Shown: positions 7,942-15,246, counted from the stretch's first letter. The stretch: DNA of 17,539 nucleotides from Bacteroidota bacterium (GCA_010027395.1 RGVD01000028.1:1-17539), one strand, 5' to 3'. A program made the numbers and translations. The notes: generated by a model from the sequence alone, not told the origin.

Positions 7942-8988
7942 TTACGGTAACATTTTGATTTGAACTTCAAAATTACCATTTAAATCATCTGTAGGTACTT
8001 TGGCAATTAGCATAAGTCCAAGTTTTCCTTCATCAGATTTAAATGCAATTACTTCTTGATCAACAAGCTTTGCAATTTTATTTGTTGGCGCAGCTAATTT
8101 AACTGTATTGTCACTTGGATTAACATCGTTGCCATCAAATTTCAAGCCCCTTAAAAATAAAATAACAGCTGAATTACTAGGGTCACTTGCGTTGTTGAAT
8201 TGTGAAATAGAAAAATTACTTCCTAATCTTATAAATTGTGTGTTTCGTTTTACAGGCCATGTGGCTATCTCAGCATTCCATCCTTCTTTAACGGCAAACG
8301 GATAATTAGGAGAATAAATGGCTGCCTTGACAGTAGCAGTAGGTATGTTTGAATAAAAAACAAAATCAATTAAGTTAGAATTATTTCTTGCTGGTTTATA
8401 TTTTTTACCAAATTGGTCTGTACCCACTGAATCAGTTCCAGTTGAATAACTTTGAAAATTATTTGCATAACCTAAAAATTTACTATTGTTTAAACCATTG
8501 GCAGTTGCACCTAAAATTATTGAAGAAGGAGTAAAGGAAAGTGGTTTAGCCACAAATACAACGCTATCTTTTGTAAGTTTACCTTTAGAGTCGGTTACCA
8601 AAACCAAATAGGTAATTTTATCATCACTAATTAAAATTAGGGGGTTGTTAGGCGAAGGGACATCATTGACGTTTATTGAGGTAGATGTTACACTCAAAGT
8701 TGAGTCAATGCTCATTACTTTGTATGAACCCGGTATACTTAATATTGAACGTCTTACCTCCACTTTAGCAATTTTGGCAGCACCAGAAATACTGATTGGT
8801 CCCGAAACTTTTATTGTATCTGGATATTGGTTAATAACTATTTCTTTACGGGTACCACCATTTAAAGTCATAGAAACTGTTGATTCTGGTTCAATTAGAT
8901 TACCTGTTTTGTTGTCATCTCCACAAGAAGCAAATAAAATGCTGCTTAGAGCTAGCACTGCCACTGTTGATTTAATTGTTTTTTTCAT
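7942..8988 (-). CDS. hypothetical lipoprotein with possible surface-export signal
   Basis: I do not recognise a family for this 348-residue protein. It starts with a lipoprotein signal: a K-rich N-terminus, a hydrophobic stretch and LFASC with C22 as the lipidation site. The next residues are GDDN. Acidic residues soon after the Cys resemble the lipoprotein export signal described in Bacteroidota, so surface display is possible but not shown. The remaining sequence is rich in Ser, Thr, Asn and beta-forming residues, with no catalytic motif visible; residues 40-150 look like one or two Ig-like beta domains (repeated KVSGPISISG and TYLVLVTDSKGKL strands). It is transcribed alone: a promoter is seen at 9011-9039 and a strong terminator at 7883-7933. 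The next genes share no evident function with it. Confidence 0.8.
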   Translation of the reverse strand: MKKTIKSTVAVLALSSILFASCGDDNKTGNLIEPESTVSMTLNGGTRKEIVINQYPDTIKVSGPISISGAAKIAKVEVRRSILSIPGSYKVMSIDSTLSVTSTSINVNDVPSPNNPLILISDDKITYLVLVTDSKGKLTKDSVVFVAKPLSFTPSSIILGATANGLNNSKFLGYANNFQSYSTGTDSVGTDQFGKKYKPARNNSNLIDFVFYSNIPTATVKAAIYSPNYPFAVKEGWNAEIATWPVKRNTQFIRLGSNFSISQFNNASDPSNSAVILFLRGLKFDGNDVNPSDNTVKLAAPTNKIAKLVDQEVIAFKSDEGKLGLMLIAKVPTDDLNGNFEVQIKMLP

Positions 8989-9010
8989 TTTATACTATTT
9001 AAATTTTTTA

Positions 9011-9039
9011 CGAATATAAATTGTTTGTTGTTAATACAA
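9011..9039 (-). promoter_or_regulatory. Bacteroidota-type promoter of the lipoprotein gene
   Basis: On the minus strand a TTG (9039-9037) is followed by 18 nt and TATATTCG (9018-9011), one base off TAnnTTTG. A start site a few bases further would leave a leader of about 15-20 nt before the ATG at 8988. Confidence 0.5.
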
Positions 9040-9057
9040 TAGCCTTGAATGTAAAAC

Positions 9058-9378
9058 TTAAGCATTACTGCCTTCGTTCCAGCTATCAAAACTTTGTCTT
9101 TCAAATTCAGTAAAGTCATATTCTGGCATCAGTTCAGTCTTTACATGATTTACAGTTTCGTTTAAAGCTTCGGCAAACTTGTTAAAATCCTCTTTATAAA
9201 GAAAAATTTTATGTTTGATGTAAGTTCCATCTTCCATTCTTTTCTTGCTTTCAGTAATGGTTATAAAATAGTCATTACCTTTTGTTGATTTTACATCAAA
9301 GAAATAAGTTCTTTTTCCTGCTCTTATTTTCTTTGAGAAAATTTCTTCCTGTCCGTCTCTTCTTTCGTTGTCCTCCAT
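9058..9378 (-). CDS. DUF3276 (PUR-domain-like) nucleic-acid-binding protein
   Basis: This 106-residue protein belongs to the DUF3276 family, found in Bacteroidota and spirochaetes. Members have a PUR-alpha-like fold, and the Borrelia member binds DNA and RNA. The core is at residues 13-85: IFSKKIRAGKRTYFFDVKST, DYFITITESKK and an IKHKIFLYKEDFNKFAEAL segment, with alternating beta strands and a final helix. The tail (ELMPEYDFTEFERQSFDSW) is acidic and probably flexible. Length fits the family. It has its own likely promoter at 9414-9442 and lies 69 bp before the lipoprotein gene, which has a separate promoter. A regulatory role in transcription or translation is inferred from homologues only. 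Confidence 0.88.
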   Translation of the reverse strand: MEDNERRDGQEEIFSKKIRAGKRTYFFDVKSTKGNDYFITITESKKRMEDGTYIKHKIFLYKEDFNKFAEALNETVNHVKTELMPEYDFTEFERQSFDSWNEGSNA

Positions 9379-9413
9379 AAATATTACATCTTATTTGGTT
9401 TATTTAATTGCCG

Positions 9414-9442
9414 CAAAATATTAGTAGGAATTTGCATTTCAA
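9414..9442 (-). promoter_or_regulatory. Bacteroidota-type promoter of the DUF3276 gene
   Basis: On the minus strand TTTTG (TTG at 9442-9440) is followed by 19 nt and TATTTTG (9420-9414), then CGGC. The -7 box is TAnTTTG, one base shorter than the consensus TAnnTTTG. It lies about 36 nt before the ATG at 9378. Confidence 0.5.
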
Positions 9443-9480
9443 AATAAAAATTACTTTGATAAAGCCTAATGTTGATAATA

Positions 9481-11280
9481 TTATTTATTTAATACACCAT
9501 CAGAACTAAGTTGTTTATCAAATATAGCTTGATAAATCCCCATTTTACTTAGTAATTCTTCATGAGTACCTGCCTCTATTACTGTTCCTTCATCAAGTAC
9601 TAGGATATAATCACAATCTTTTAAACTTGATGGCCTATGGCTTACTGTAATCACTGTTTTATTTTCACCAATTGCTTTGATATTTTCCAGAATTTCAGCC
9701 TCGGTTTTGGTGTCTAAAGCACTTAAGCAATCATCAAAAATAAAGATTTCTGGTTGTTTAATAAATGCACGTGCAATGGCAACTCTTTGCTTTTGCCCTC
9801 CTGAAAGGGTTATACCCCTCTCGCCCAAGATGGTTTCGTACTTATCTTTAAACGCTTCAATATTATCGCTAAGTGCTGCCTGCTTTGCCGCTTGTTCAAC
9901 CTTGGTTTTGGTATTTTGGTCTATGGTTTCTACTCCTAACAAAATATTGTTGTAAATGCTGTCGCTAAACAAAAATACATCCTGCGGAACGTATCCAATT
10001 TTCTGTTTAAATTTCTGTATGTCGATGTTTTTAATATTTACGCCATCTATCAATACTTCACCTTCATTTACATCAAAGATTCTTAGAATTAAACTTAATA
10101 AACTTGTTTTGCCCGAACCAGTACTTCCTAAAATACCAAATCGGGTGCCTTTCTTGATAATGAAATTAAGGTTTTTAATGGCTGCTTTTGATTTGCCAGG
10201 GTATATATATGCCACATTTCTGAACTCAATTTTTTCTTTAAAGCTAAATTCATTTTGAGTTGTGCTAACAATTTCAGGTTTGGTAAACAAGAACTCATTG
10301 ATTCTTTTTTGCGATGCATCTGCTCTTTGTATAAGAGAACTAACCCAACCAAGAGAAGCTACTGGCCAAGTTAACATATTGATATAAATGGTAAATTCGG
10401 CAATATTTCCAATGCTTATTTCGCCTTCAATCACCATGAGCCCACCGACAAAAATGGTAATTATGGAACTAAAACCAGTAAGGAAAAACATTAGTGGGAA
10501 GAAGAGTGCTTCTACCTTTGCTAAATGTAATTGTTTTTGCTTGTATTCTTCCGTTTCTGCATAAAAATCTTGTTGTGATGCATTTTCTCTTGCAAATGCT
10601 TTTAAAACCCTAATCCCTGAAAATGCTTCTTGAACAAAAGTTGTTAGGTCACTTAGTTTTGACTGAATGGCATCGCTGCGCTTATTTATGAGCGTGTTCA
10701 CATAGAAAATGCTGTAGGATAAAAAGGGTAGGGGTATCAAAACCCAAAAACTTAACTTGGCACTTACTGAAAACATGGCCCACAAAACAACAATAAACGT
10801 AACGGCTAGGTTAACGGTATACATGATGGCTGGGCCGATATACATCCTCACTCTGCTTACATCTTCACTAATTCTTGCCATCAAGTCCCCAGTATTGTTT
10901 TTTCTATAAAAGTTTTGTCCAAGTATTTGATAATGGTTGAATATTTCATTTTTCAAATCATATTCCACCAAACGGCTCATCACAATAAGGCTTTGGCGCA
11001 TCATGTACATGAAAAATCCCCTCAAAAGGGCTAAACCAATTATGATTACTGAGAAATAAAGTATCGTAATCCCAATAAAATGATACAAAGCGGCATTGAG
11101 TTGGCTTCCTTCAAAAAGCCTGTAAGTTGCCAAATTTTCTTTGATGAGATCAATAACAATTCTTACTGATTGTGCTGGAAATATGGCAAATAGGTTTGAA
11201 AGAGCTACCCACAACATGCCTAACATAAGGCGATAGCGATATTTATAAAAGTATTTATTTAAGTGATTGAGTGCTCCCAT
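9481..11280 (-). CDS. ABC exporter, fused permease and ATPase (MsbA/YheI type)
   Basis: This 599-residue half-transporter would dimerise in the inner membrane. The permease domain is at about 15-320 with six hydrophobic segments (near 18-36, 68-90, 150-170, 176-196, 258-280 and 288-312). The ATPase domain is at about 350-585: Walker A GSTGSGKT at 385-392, Q-loop YVPQD at 430-434, signature LSGGQ at 492-496, Walker B IFIFDD at 512-517 and H548 in SHRP. The residue after the Walker B Asp is D517 instead of the catalytic Glu. That is a known feature of the YheI/BmrC-like subfamily, whose members often work as heterodimers with a canonical partner; no partner gene is next door. The substrate (drug, lipid or peptide) cannot be read from sequence. 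The gene diverges from leucine dehydrogenase; a weak -7-like TAAAATTG lies just before its ATG. Confidence 0.93.
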   Translation of the reverse strand: MGALNHLNKYFYKYRYRLMLGMLWVALSNLFAIFPAQSVRIVIDLIKENLATYRLFEGSQLNAALYHFIGITILYFSVIIIGLALLRGFFMYMMRQSLIVMSRLVEYDLKNEIFNHYQILGQNFYRKNNTGDLMARISEDVSRVRMYIGPAIMYTVNLAVTFIVVLWAMFSVSAKLSFWVLIPLPFLSYSIFYVNTLINKRSDAIQSKLSDLTTFVQEAFSGIRVLKAFARENASQQDFYAETEEYKQKQLHLAKVEALFFPLMFFLTGFSSIITIFVGGLMVIEGEISIGNIAEFTIYINMLTWPVASLGWVSSLIQRADASQKRINEFLFTKPEIVSTTQNEFSFKEKIEFRNVAYIYPGKSKAAIKNLNFIIKKGTRFGILGSTGSGKTSLLSLILRIFDVNEGEVLIDGVNIKNIDIQKFKQKIGYVPQDVFLFSDSIYNNILLGVETIDQNTKTKVEQAAKQAALSDNIEAFKDKYETILGERGITLSGGQKQRVAIARAFIKQPEIFIFDDCLSALDTKTEAEILENIKAIGENKTVITVSHRPSSLKDCDYILVLDEGTVIEAGTHEELLSKMGIYQAIFDKQLSSDGVLNK

Positions 11281-11358
11281 TTGAGTTTTGCAATTTTAGA
11301 AGAAATACTCATAAAAACTACTCTTAAAAAGTAGGTTATGAAATGTGAAATATTAGCA

Positions 11359-11366
11359 TACTTTTG
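11359..11366 (+). promoter_or_regulatory. -7 promoter element of leucine dehydrogenase
   Basis: TACTTTTG matches TAnnTTTG exactly and is followed by CAGCCG, a frequent context in Bacteroidota promoters. It lies 25 nt before the ATG at 11392 but downstream of the alternative ATG at 11338, so it favours the later start. A -33 TTG is not clear. Confidence 0.6.
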
Positions 11367-11391
11367 CAGCCGTTTTAATATTATTCAGACC

Positions 11392-12465
11392 ATGCAAAAC
11401 GCTGACATTTTCACCCAACTATCTACACATGATCATGAGCAGATAGTATTTTGCCAAGACCAAAGCACTGGTTTAAAGGCTATTATTGCAATTCATAATA
11501 CTGTATTAGGACCTGGTTTAGGTGGCACTAGAATATGGAATTACACCAATGAAGCTGAGGCTATCAATGATGTAATGCGTTTAAGTCGCGGTATGACATA
11601 CAAAGCAGCTATTTCAGGTTTAAATTTAGGTGGTGCAAAAGCAGTAATTATTGGCGATGCAACCAAAATAAAAACAGAAAGTTTGATGCGTAAATTTGGT
11701 CGTTTTGTTGAAAATTTGAACGGTAAGTACATCACAGCAGAGGACGTAAATACAACTACAAAAGATATGGAATATGTTCAAATGGAAACTAGCCATGTGG
11801 TTGGATTACCTGAGAGCATGGGTGGAGGAGGAGATCCAAGTCCAGTAACCGCTTATGGCACTTATATGGGTATGAAAGCGGCTGTTAAGTTTGCTTTTGG
11901 TTCTGATGATTTGAGTGGTAAAAAAGTTGCAGTTCAAGGTATTGGTAAAGTTGGTGGTCACTTATTAGAGCATCTGAAAAAGGAAGGTGCTGACATTTAT
12001 ATTACAGACATAAACGAAGATACTTTGAAACACTATGCAAGCACAATGGGGGCAAAAGTGGTTAAAGGCGATGAAATTTATGGATTAGATGTGGATGTAT
12101 TTGCTCCTTGTGCTTTGGGCGCAGTGCTTAATACTGAAAATATTAATAGATTAAAATGTAAAGTAATTGCAGGAGCTGCTAACAACCAATTAGCTGATGA
12201 GAACGTGCATGGCAATATGCTTATCGAAAAAGGTATAGCTTACGCTCCAGACTTTTTAATTAATGCTGGGGGATTAATTAATGTTTATCAAGAACATATT
12301 GGATATAACAGAGAAACTGCCTATCGCAAAGCCCAGCATATATATGATGTGACATTAGAGATATTTAATAAATCGGAAGCTGAAAAAATTCATACGCAAA
12401 GAGCTGCTATCGAAATGGCAGAAGCAAGAATAAATACTATTTTGAAGGTACACTCTACTTTCTAA
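11392..12465 (+). CDS. leucine dehydrogenase (Glu/Leu/Phe/Val dehydrogenase family)
   Basis: This cytoplasmic NAD-dependent enzyme deaminates branched-chain amino acids to 2-oxo acids. From the chosen start it has 357 residues, close to the Bacillus leucine dehydrogenase length. Seen in order are FCQDQSTGLKAIIAIH, GPGLGGTRIW, the substrate lysine in GMTYK (K71), the catalytic lysine in GGAKAVIIGD (K83), the ITAEDV Asp (D118), GDPSPVTAYG, the NAD-binding GIGKVGG loop at 183-189, FAPCALGAVLN, AGAANNQLAD and APDFLINAGGLINV. An ATG at 11338 would add 18 residues (MKCEILAYFC...) that do not resemble the family and lie before the TAnnTTTG box, so I chose 11392. The usual GGGK is GGAK here. It is followed after 106 bp by nusB. 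Confidence 0.94.
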   Translation: MQNADIFTQLSTHDHEQIVFCQDQSTGLKAIIAIHNTVLGPGLGGTRIWNYTNEAEAINDVMRLSRGMTYKAAISGLNLGGAKAVIIGDATKIKTESLMRKFGRFVENLNGKYITAEDVNTTTKDMEYVQMETSHVVGLPESMGGGGDPSPVTAYGTYMGMKAAVKFAFGSDDLSGKKVAVQGIGKVGGHLLEHLKKEGADIYITDINEDTLKHYASTMGAKVVKGDEIYGLDVDVFAPCALGAVLNTENINRLKCKVIAGAANNQLADENVHGNMLIEKGIAYAPDFLINAGGLINVYQEHIGYNRETAYRKAQHIYDVTLEIFNKSEAEKIHTQRAAIEMAEARINTILKVHSTF

Positions 12466-12571
12466 TACAAATAAGATTTTAAAAAAGCGGAAATACGCAA
12501 ACGTTCTTTTATATTTTTTAAATTATACGTAAAACGTGTTTCTACTTTTATATAGGTATTAATAAAACTAA

Positions 12572-13513
12572 ATGTTCAACAGACGATTTTTAAGAGTAAA
12601 AGTATTCCAAAGCATATATGCTTACAAGCAGGAAGAGAATGCAAGTAGAGCGGTATATGAGAAAAATTTAGTTAAAAGCTTAGATAAAAGCTATGAGCTC
12701 TATTTGTATTTAATTTCATTCAGTATAGAGTATAAATTTTTTGCAGAAAAGGAACTTGAATCCCAGCAATCAAGGCATTACCCCAATAATGAAACCATTA
12801 GTTTATTAAGAGCATTCATCAACAACAAAGTGATAGCCCAATTTGAAAGAACTGAAAGTTTAAAGATAAAACTTAGGGACTTTAAAGTGAAATTCAACAA
12901 TTCATCGGATACACTTAGAAAAGTTTTTTTAGAGACAAAAGACTTAGAAACTTTTGTTCAATATTCAAATCTATCAAATCCTTCGATTGAAGATGATAAA
13001 AACGCATTACTGGCTTTGTATGAAGAATTGATTGCCGATAGTGAATTTTTCAATTTCTTTCTTGAAGAAAACTATGCCAATTGGGAAGATGACATGGTGA
13101 TGGTAACACAAGCTTTGCAAAGAACAATTATTGGTCATAAAAATGGTGGTGCAGATTTTCAATCTAGCTTTTATAAAGACAAGGAAGAAGACTTGCGATT
13201 TGCCAAAGACCTCTTTTATAAAACACTTGAGCATGATGAAGAATTTACGGTTTTAATTTCAGCTAAAGCACAAAATTGGGAAAGTGATCGTATAGCTATG
13301 ATAGATTTGTTGTTGATGAAAATGGCGCTGTGCGAATTGATGTATTTTAGTCAAATACCTGTGAAGGTAAGCATCAACGAATATTTGGAACTAGCCAAAT
13401 TATACAGCACTCCACAAAGTCATGGTTTCATAAATGGTCTATTAGATAAAATTCAAATAGACATGCAAAAAACAGGTAGAATAGCCAAAGCAGGTAGGGG
13501 TTTAGTTGAATAA
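12572..13513 (+). CDS. nusB: transcription antitermination factor NusB, long Bacteroidota form
   Basis: NusB binds boxA RNA with S10 and helps rRNA transcription antitermination. The 313 residues are about twice E. coli NusB (139), which is normal for Bacteroidota. The start MFNRRFLRVKVFQSIYAY is the conserved N-terminal helix. The middle (about 60-220) is a charged helical insert. The C-terminal part holds the core NusB pattern: NWESDRIAMIDLLLMKMALCEL, QIPVKVSINEYLELAK and STPQSHGFINGLLDKI at about 245-295. A TACTTTTA sequence at 12543-12550 resembles a -7 box with the last base changed, without a clear -33. The next gene starts 26 bp after the stop, so nusB probably leads an operon with the DUF1573, yajC and coaE genes. 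Confidence 0.94.
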   Translation: MFNRRFLRVKVFQSIYAYKQEENASRAVYEKNLVKSLDKSYELYLYLISFSIEYKFFAEKELESQQSRHYPNNETISLLRAFINNKVIAQFERTESLKIKLRDFKVKFNNSSDTLRKVFLETKDLETFVQYSNLSNPSIEDDKNALLALYEELIADSEFFNFFLEENYANWEDDMVMVTQALQRTIIGHKNGGADFQSSFYKDKEEDLRFAKDLFYKTLEHDEEFTVLISAKAQNWESDRIAMIDLLLMKMALCELMYFSQIPVKVSINEYLELAKLYSTPQSHGFINGLLDKIQIDMQKTGRIAKAGRGLVE

Positions 13514-13539
13514 TATTAGCATAACTAATCATATATAAA

Positions 13540-14004
13540 ATGAAAAAAATAATCATCGCAATTTTTGTATTATCAGTTGCAGCATGTGGCGGTAATTCTG
13601 ATAAAAAAGCATCTACAGATTCAGTAAACAACTCAGCAACAGCTGAGAATCCAGAGGCTATTGATGAGAATGGTCCCGCACTTACTTTTACTGAAAACAT
13701 GTTTGATTTTGGAACCATTAACGAAGGTGAAAAGGTTACCCATCAATTTGTATTTAAAAACACTGGTAAAAGCGATTTACTTATAAGCAATGCGGCTGCT
13801 AGTTGTGGTTGTACCATACCTACTTGGCCCAAAGAACCTATTAAACCAGGAGCAGAAGCCATGCTAGATGTAACATTTAACAGCGAAGGCAAACCTGGCC
13901 ATGTTGAGAAAACGGTAACAGTAACTGCCAATACGCGACCTGTTGAAACGATTGTTTTAATAAAAGGCGAGGTAACTCCAAAAACCAATAATAATAATCA
14001 CTAA
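13540..14004 (+). CDS. DUF1573 lipoprotein
   Basis: This 154-residue protein has a lipoprotein signal with Cys at residue 16 (SVAAC) and then GGNSDKKAS. A Ser/Asn/Ala-rich linker runs to about residue 45. The DUF1573 domain follows, an Ig-like (ASH/PapD-related) beta fold: MFDFGTINEGEKVTHQFVFKNTGKSDLLI, then ASCGCT, a Cys pair typical of the family, and KPGAEAMLDVTFNSEGKPG with the closing TVTVTANTRP strand. It sits 26 bp after nusB and 23 bp before yajC, the usual Bacteroidota order. Its function is unknown; membrane-anchored placement is inferred from the lipobox. Confidence 0.9.
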   Translation: MKKIIIAIFVLSVAACGGNSDKKASTDSVNNSATAENPEAIDENGPALTFTENMFDFGTINEGEKVTHQFVFKNTGKSDLLISNAAASCGCTIPTWPKEPIKPGAEAMLDVTFNSEGKPGHVEKTVTVTANTRPVETIVLIKGEVTPKTNNNNH

Positions 14005-14027
14005 TCTAAAATATTAATTAAATACCA

Positions 14028-14363
14028 ATGAACATGTACAATATCATTTTAATGTCGCAACCAGCACCAGGTAGCAATCCAATTATGAATTTTTTACCAC
14101 TTATTTTAATCATGGTGGTTTTCTATTTTTTTATGATTTATCCTCAACAAAAAAAGATGAAAGCCCAAAAGAAATTCCGCGAATCTATTGACAAAGGATT
14201 TAAGGTAGTAACCATTGGTGGTATTCACGGTAAGATAGTTGAAATTAACGACAATTATTTTATTATAGAAACTGAAGGAACGCGCATTCGTATCGACAAG
14301 ACTGCTGTATCTATGGAGGCTTCTCAAACCTTGAATGCACCTGCTAAAGAAGAGAAAAAGTAG
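14028..14363 (+). CDS. yajC: preprotein translocase accessory subunit YajC
   Basis: YajC is a small inner-membrane partner of SecDF in the Sec export machine. The 111 residues are normal. One hydrophobic segment lies at about 20-38 (MNFLPLILIMVVFYFFMIYP), followed by PQQKKMKAQKKF and the conserved soluble part GFKVVTIGGIHGKIVEINDN. Several Met codons near the N-terminus (residues 1, 3 and 9) could start it; I kept the first. It is 23 bp after the DUF1573 gene. A 72 bp spacer with dyad symmetry leads to coaE. In many Bacteroidota a YbbR-like gene lies between yajC and coaE; none is present here. Confidence 0.94.
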   Translation: MNMYNIILMSQPAPGSNPIMNFLPLILIMVVFYFFMIYPQQKKMKAQKKFRESIDKGFKVVTIGGIHGKIVEINDNYFIIETEGTRIRIDKTAVSMEASQTLNAPAKEEKK

Positions 14364-14378
14364 TTGAATAGTTTAATG

Positions 14379-14430
14379 GTTCACAGTTATTCAGTTCACG
14401 GATTATTATTTACTGAATCACGGTGAACTG
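14379..14430 (+). promoter_or_regulatory. overlapping alternative hairpins in the yajC-coaE spacer
   Basis: CAGTTCAC (14392-14399) pairs with GTGAACTG (14423-14430), which ends 5 nt before the coaE GTG start. ATTCAGT (14389-14395) pairs with ACTGAAT (14412-14418). The two stems share bases, so only one can form at a time. A further GTTCAC copy at 14379-14384 can also pair with the distal arm. It might regulate coaE or be a weak terminator lacking a U-tract; sequence alone does not decide. Confidence 0.4.
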
Positions 14431-14435
14431 CTAAA

Positions 14436-14828
14436 GTGAAAAAAATAGGCATTACAGGAAACATGGGTAGTGGTAAAACTACTGTTGCTAGGATATTTGA
14501 GCAATTGGGTGTTCCTGTGTATAGTTCTGATGAAAGAGCCAAGCAGTTAATGGTTGAAAATACTACCATTATCAATGGCCTAACACAATTGTTAGGAGAA
14601 GAGGCCTATACAGCAGATGGCCTATTAAATCGAGCATTTATTTCGTCCAAGATTTTTAATAACATAGAATTACTTAATGGGGTGAACGCTATAGTTCACC
14701 CTATTGTTTTTGCAGACTTTGATACTTGGCTTGAAGCTCACCAATCTGAACCTTATATCCTAAAGGAAGCTGCCATCATGTTTGAAAGCGATTCATTATC
14801 GTTACTGCACCAGATGCCATTCGTATAG
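14436..14828 (+). pseudogene. coaE: dephospho-CoA kinase, N-terminal fragment before frameshift
   Basis: CoaE phosphorylates dephospho-CoA, the last step of coenzyme A synthesis, and is normally essential. The GTG start gives MKKIGITGNMGSGKTTVARI with the P-loop at residues 8-15, then VYSSDERAKQL carrying the Asp of the kinase, an HPIVFADFDTWLE stretch and ILKEAAIMFES near 110-118, all family typical. The last 15 or so residues (after SDS, about 14795) are not CoaE-like and end at a TAG at 14826-14828. In the family a leucine/lysine-rich loop of about 8 residues leads on to the VTAPDAIRI segment. Here that loop is missing and the VTAPDAIRI sequence is found in another frame. The family length is about 195-205 residues. 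Loss of such a gene would be surprising, so an assembly fault is a serious alternative. Confidence 0.88.
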
Positions 14829-15004
14829 AGCGTAGCATGAAAAGAGACCATGCAAGCTATGAAGAAGTGAGCAGCCGAATGAGCAAGCAAATGCTACAAA
14901 GTGAAAAAGAAAAATTAGCTGATTATATTATCAATAATGATGGCAGCGAATTACTCATACCTCAGGTATTAAAATTGGATGCTTTGTTTAGGGCCTTTGC
15001 CTAA
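14795..15004 (+). pseudogene. coaE: dephospho-CoA kinase, C-terminal fragment after frameshift
   Basis: Reading the next frame from 14795 gives IIVTAPDAIRIERSMKRD, then SYEEVSSRMSKQMLQSEKEKLADYIINNDG and a C-terminal helix ending in RAFA with TAA at 15002-15004. This matches the CoaE lid and C-terminal region: the R/KRD pattern, RMSKQ and ADYIINNDG. No start codon or ribosome site serves it; the first ATG lies inside the KRD segment. It is the missing end of the upstream fragment, and the deleted part between them would be about 22-25 nt, with length 1 modulo 3 to restore the frame. The size estimate relies on remembered family members, not on an alignment. Confidence 0.85.
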
Positions 15005-15022
15005 ATCTCACTACTAAGGACA

Positions 15023-15100
15023 AGGACTTTACAGCACATGAAGTCATATTTCGGACAACTGAAAACAATTGTCCGTGCTATACAAATAAGCTCCAGTCCT
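15023..15100. other. nested dyads after coaE, possible structured RNA
   Basis: Three complementary arm pairs nest around one centre: AGGACT (15023-15028) with AGTCCT (15095-15100), AGCA (15033-15036) with TGCT (15076-15079), and CGGACAA (15052-15058) with TTGTCCG (15069-15075) around a 10-nt loop. The inner stem is perfect at 7 bp. No U-run follows the innermost stem. It lies in the 321-base gene-free stretch 15005-15325, where I see no ORF with family resemblance. Confidence 0.35.
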
Positions 15101-15168
15101 CTATATGTTTATTTCCGTGTCATGAAAATGCTTTTTCCTTTCATATAAGCGTTCTTTGGAGTTTATGC

Positions 15169-15187
15169 TAAAAGTTACAAACTTTTA
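15169..15187. terminator. weak AT-rich hairpin, possible terminator after coaE
   Basis: TAAAAGTT and AACTTTTA form a perfect 8 bp stem with a 3-nt ACA loop. It is followed by TTACATT, which is not a strong U-tract. It might end coaE transcription, but it is AT-rich and weak. Confidence 0.3.
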
Positions 15188-15195
15188 TTACATTG

Positions 15196-15246
15196 CCTCA
15201 CAAGAAACGCTGCGCTTAACTCTTGCGAGGGCGAGCGAAGAGTGCG
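15196..15246. repeat. GC-rich dyad island before the glycosyltransferase
   Basis: This 51-base stretch is about 59% G+C by hand count, in an otherwise AT-rich spacer. CCTCACAAG (15196-15204) pairs with CTTGCGAGG (15222-15230) with one mismatch, around a 17-nt loop. The right end also contains ACTCTT/AAGAGT arms about 13 nt apart. It resembles a short REP-like or dispersed element. A copy elsewhere in the genome would prove it; none is seen in this window. Confidence 0.4.

Noticed and set aside
12474..12523. A terminator for leucine dehydrogenase formed by ATTTTAAAAAA and TTTTTTAAAT.
   Set aside because: The stem is only A-T pairs with a bulge and a loop of almost 30 nt, too weak to call.
14785..14830. 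Programmed frameshift joining the two coaE fragments.
   Set aside because: A simple shift would still lack a conserved loop of about 8 residues, and no clear slippery heptamer is seen before the junction.
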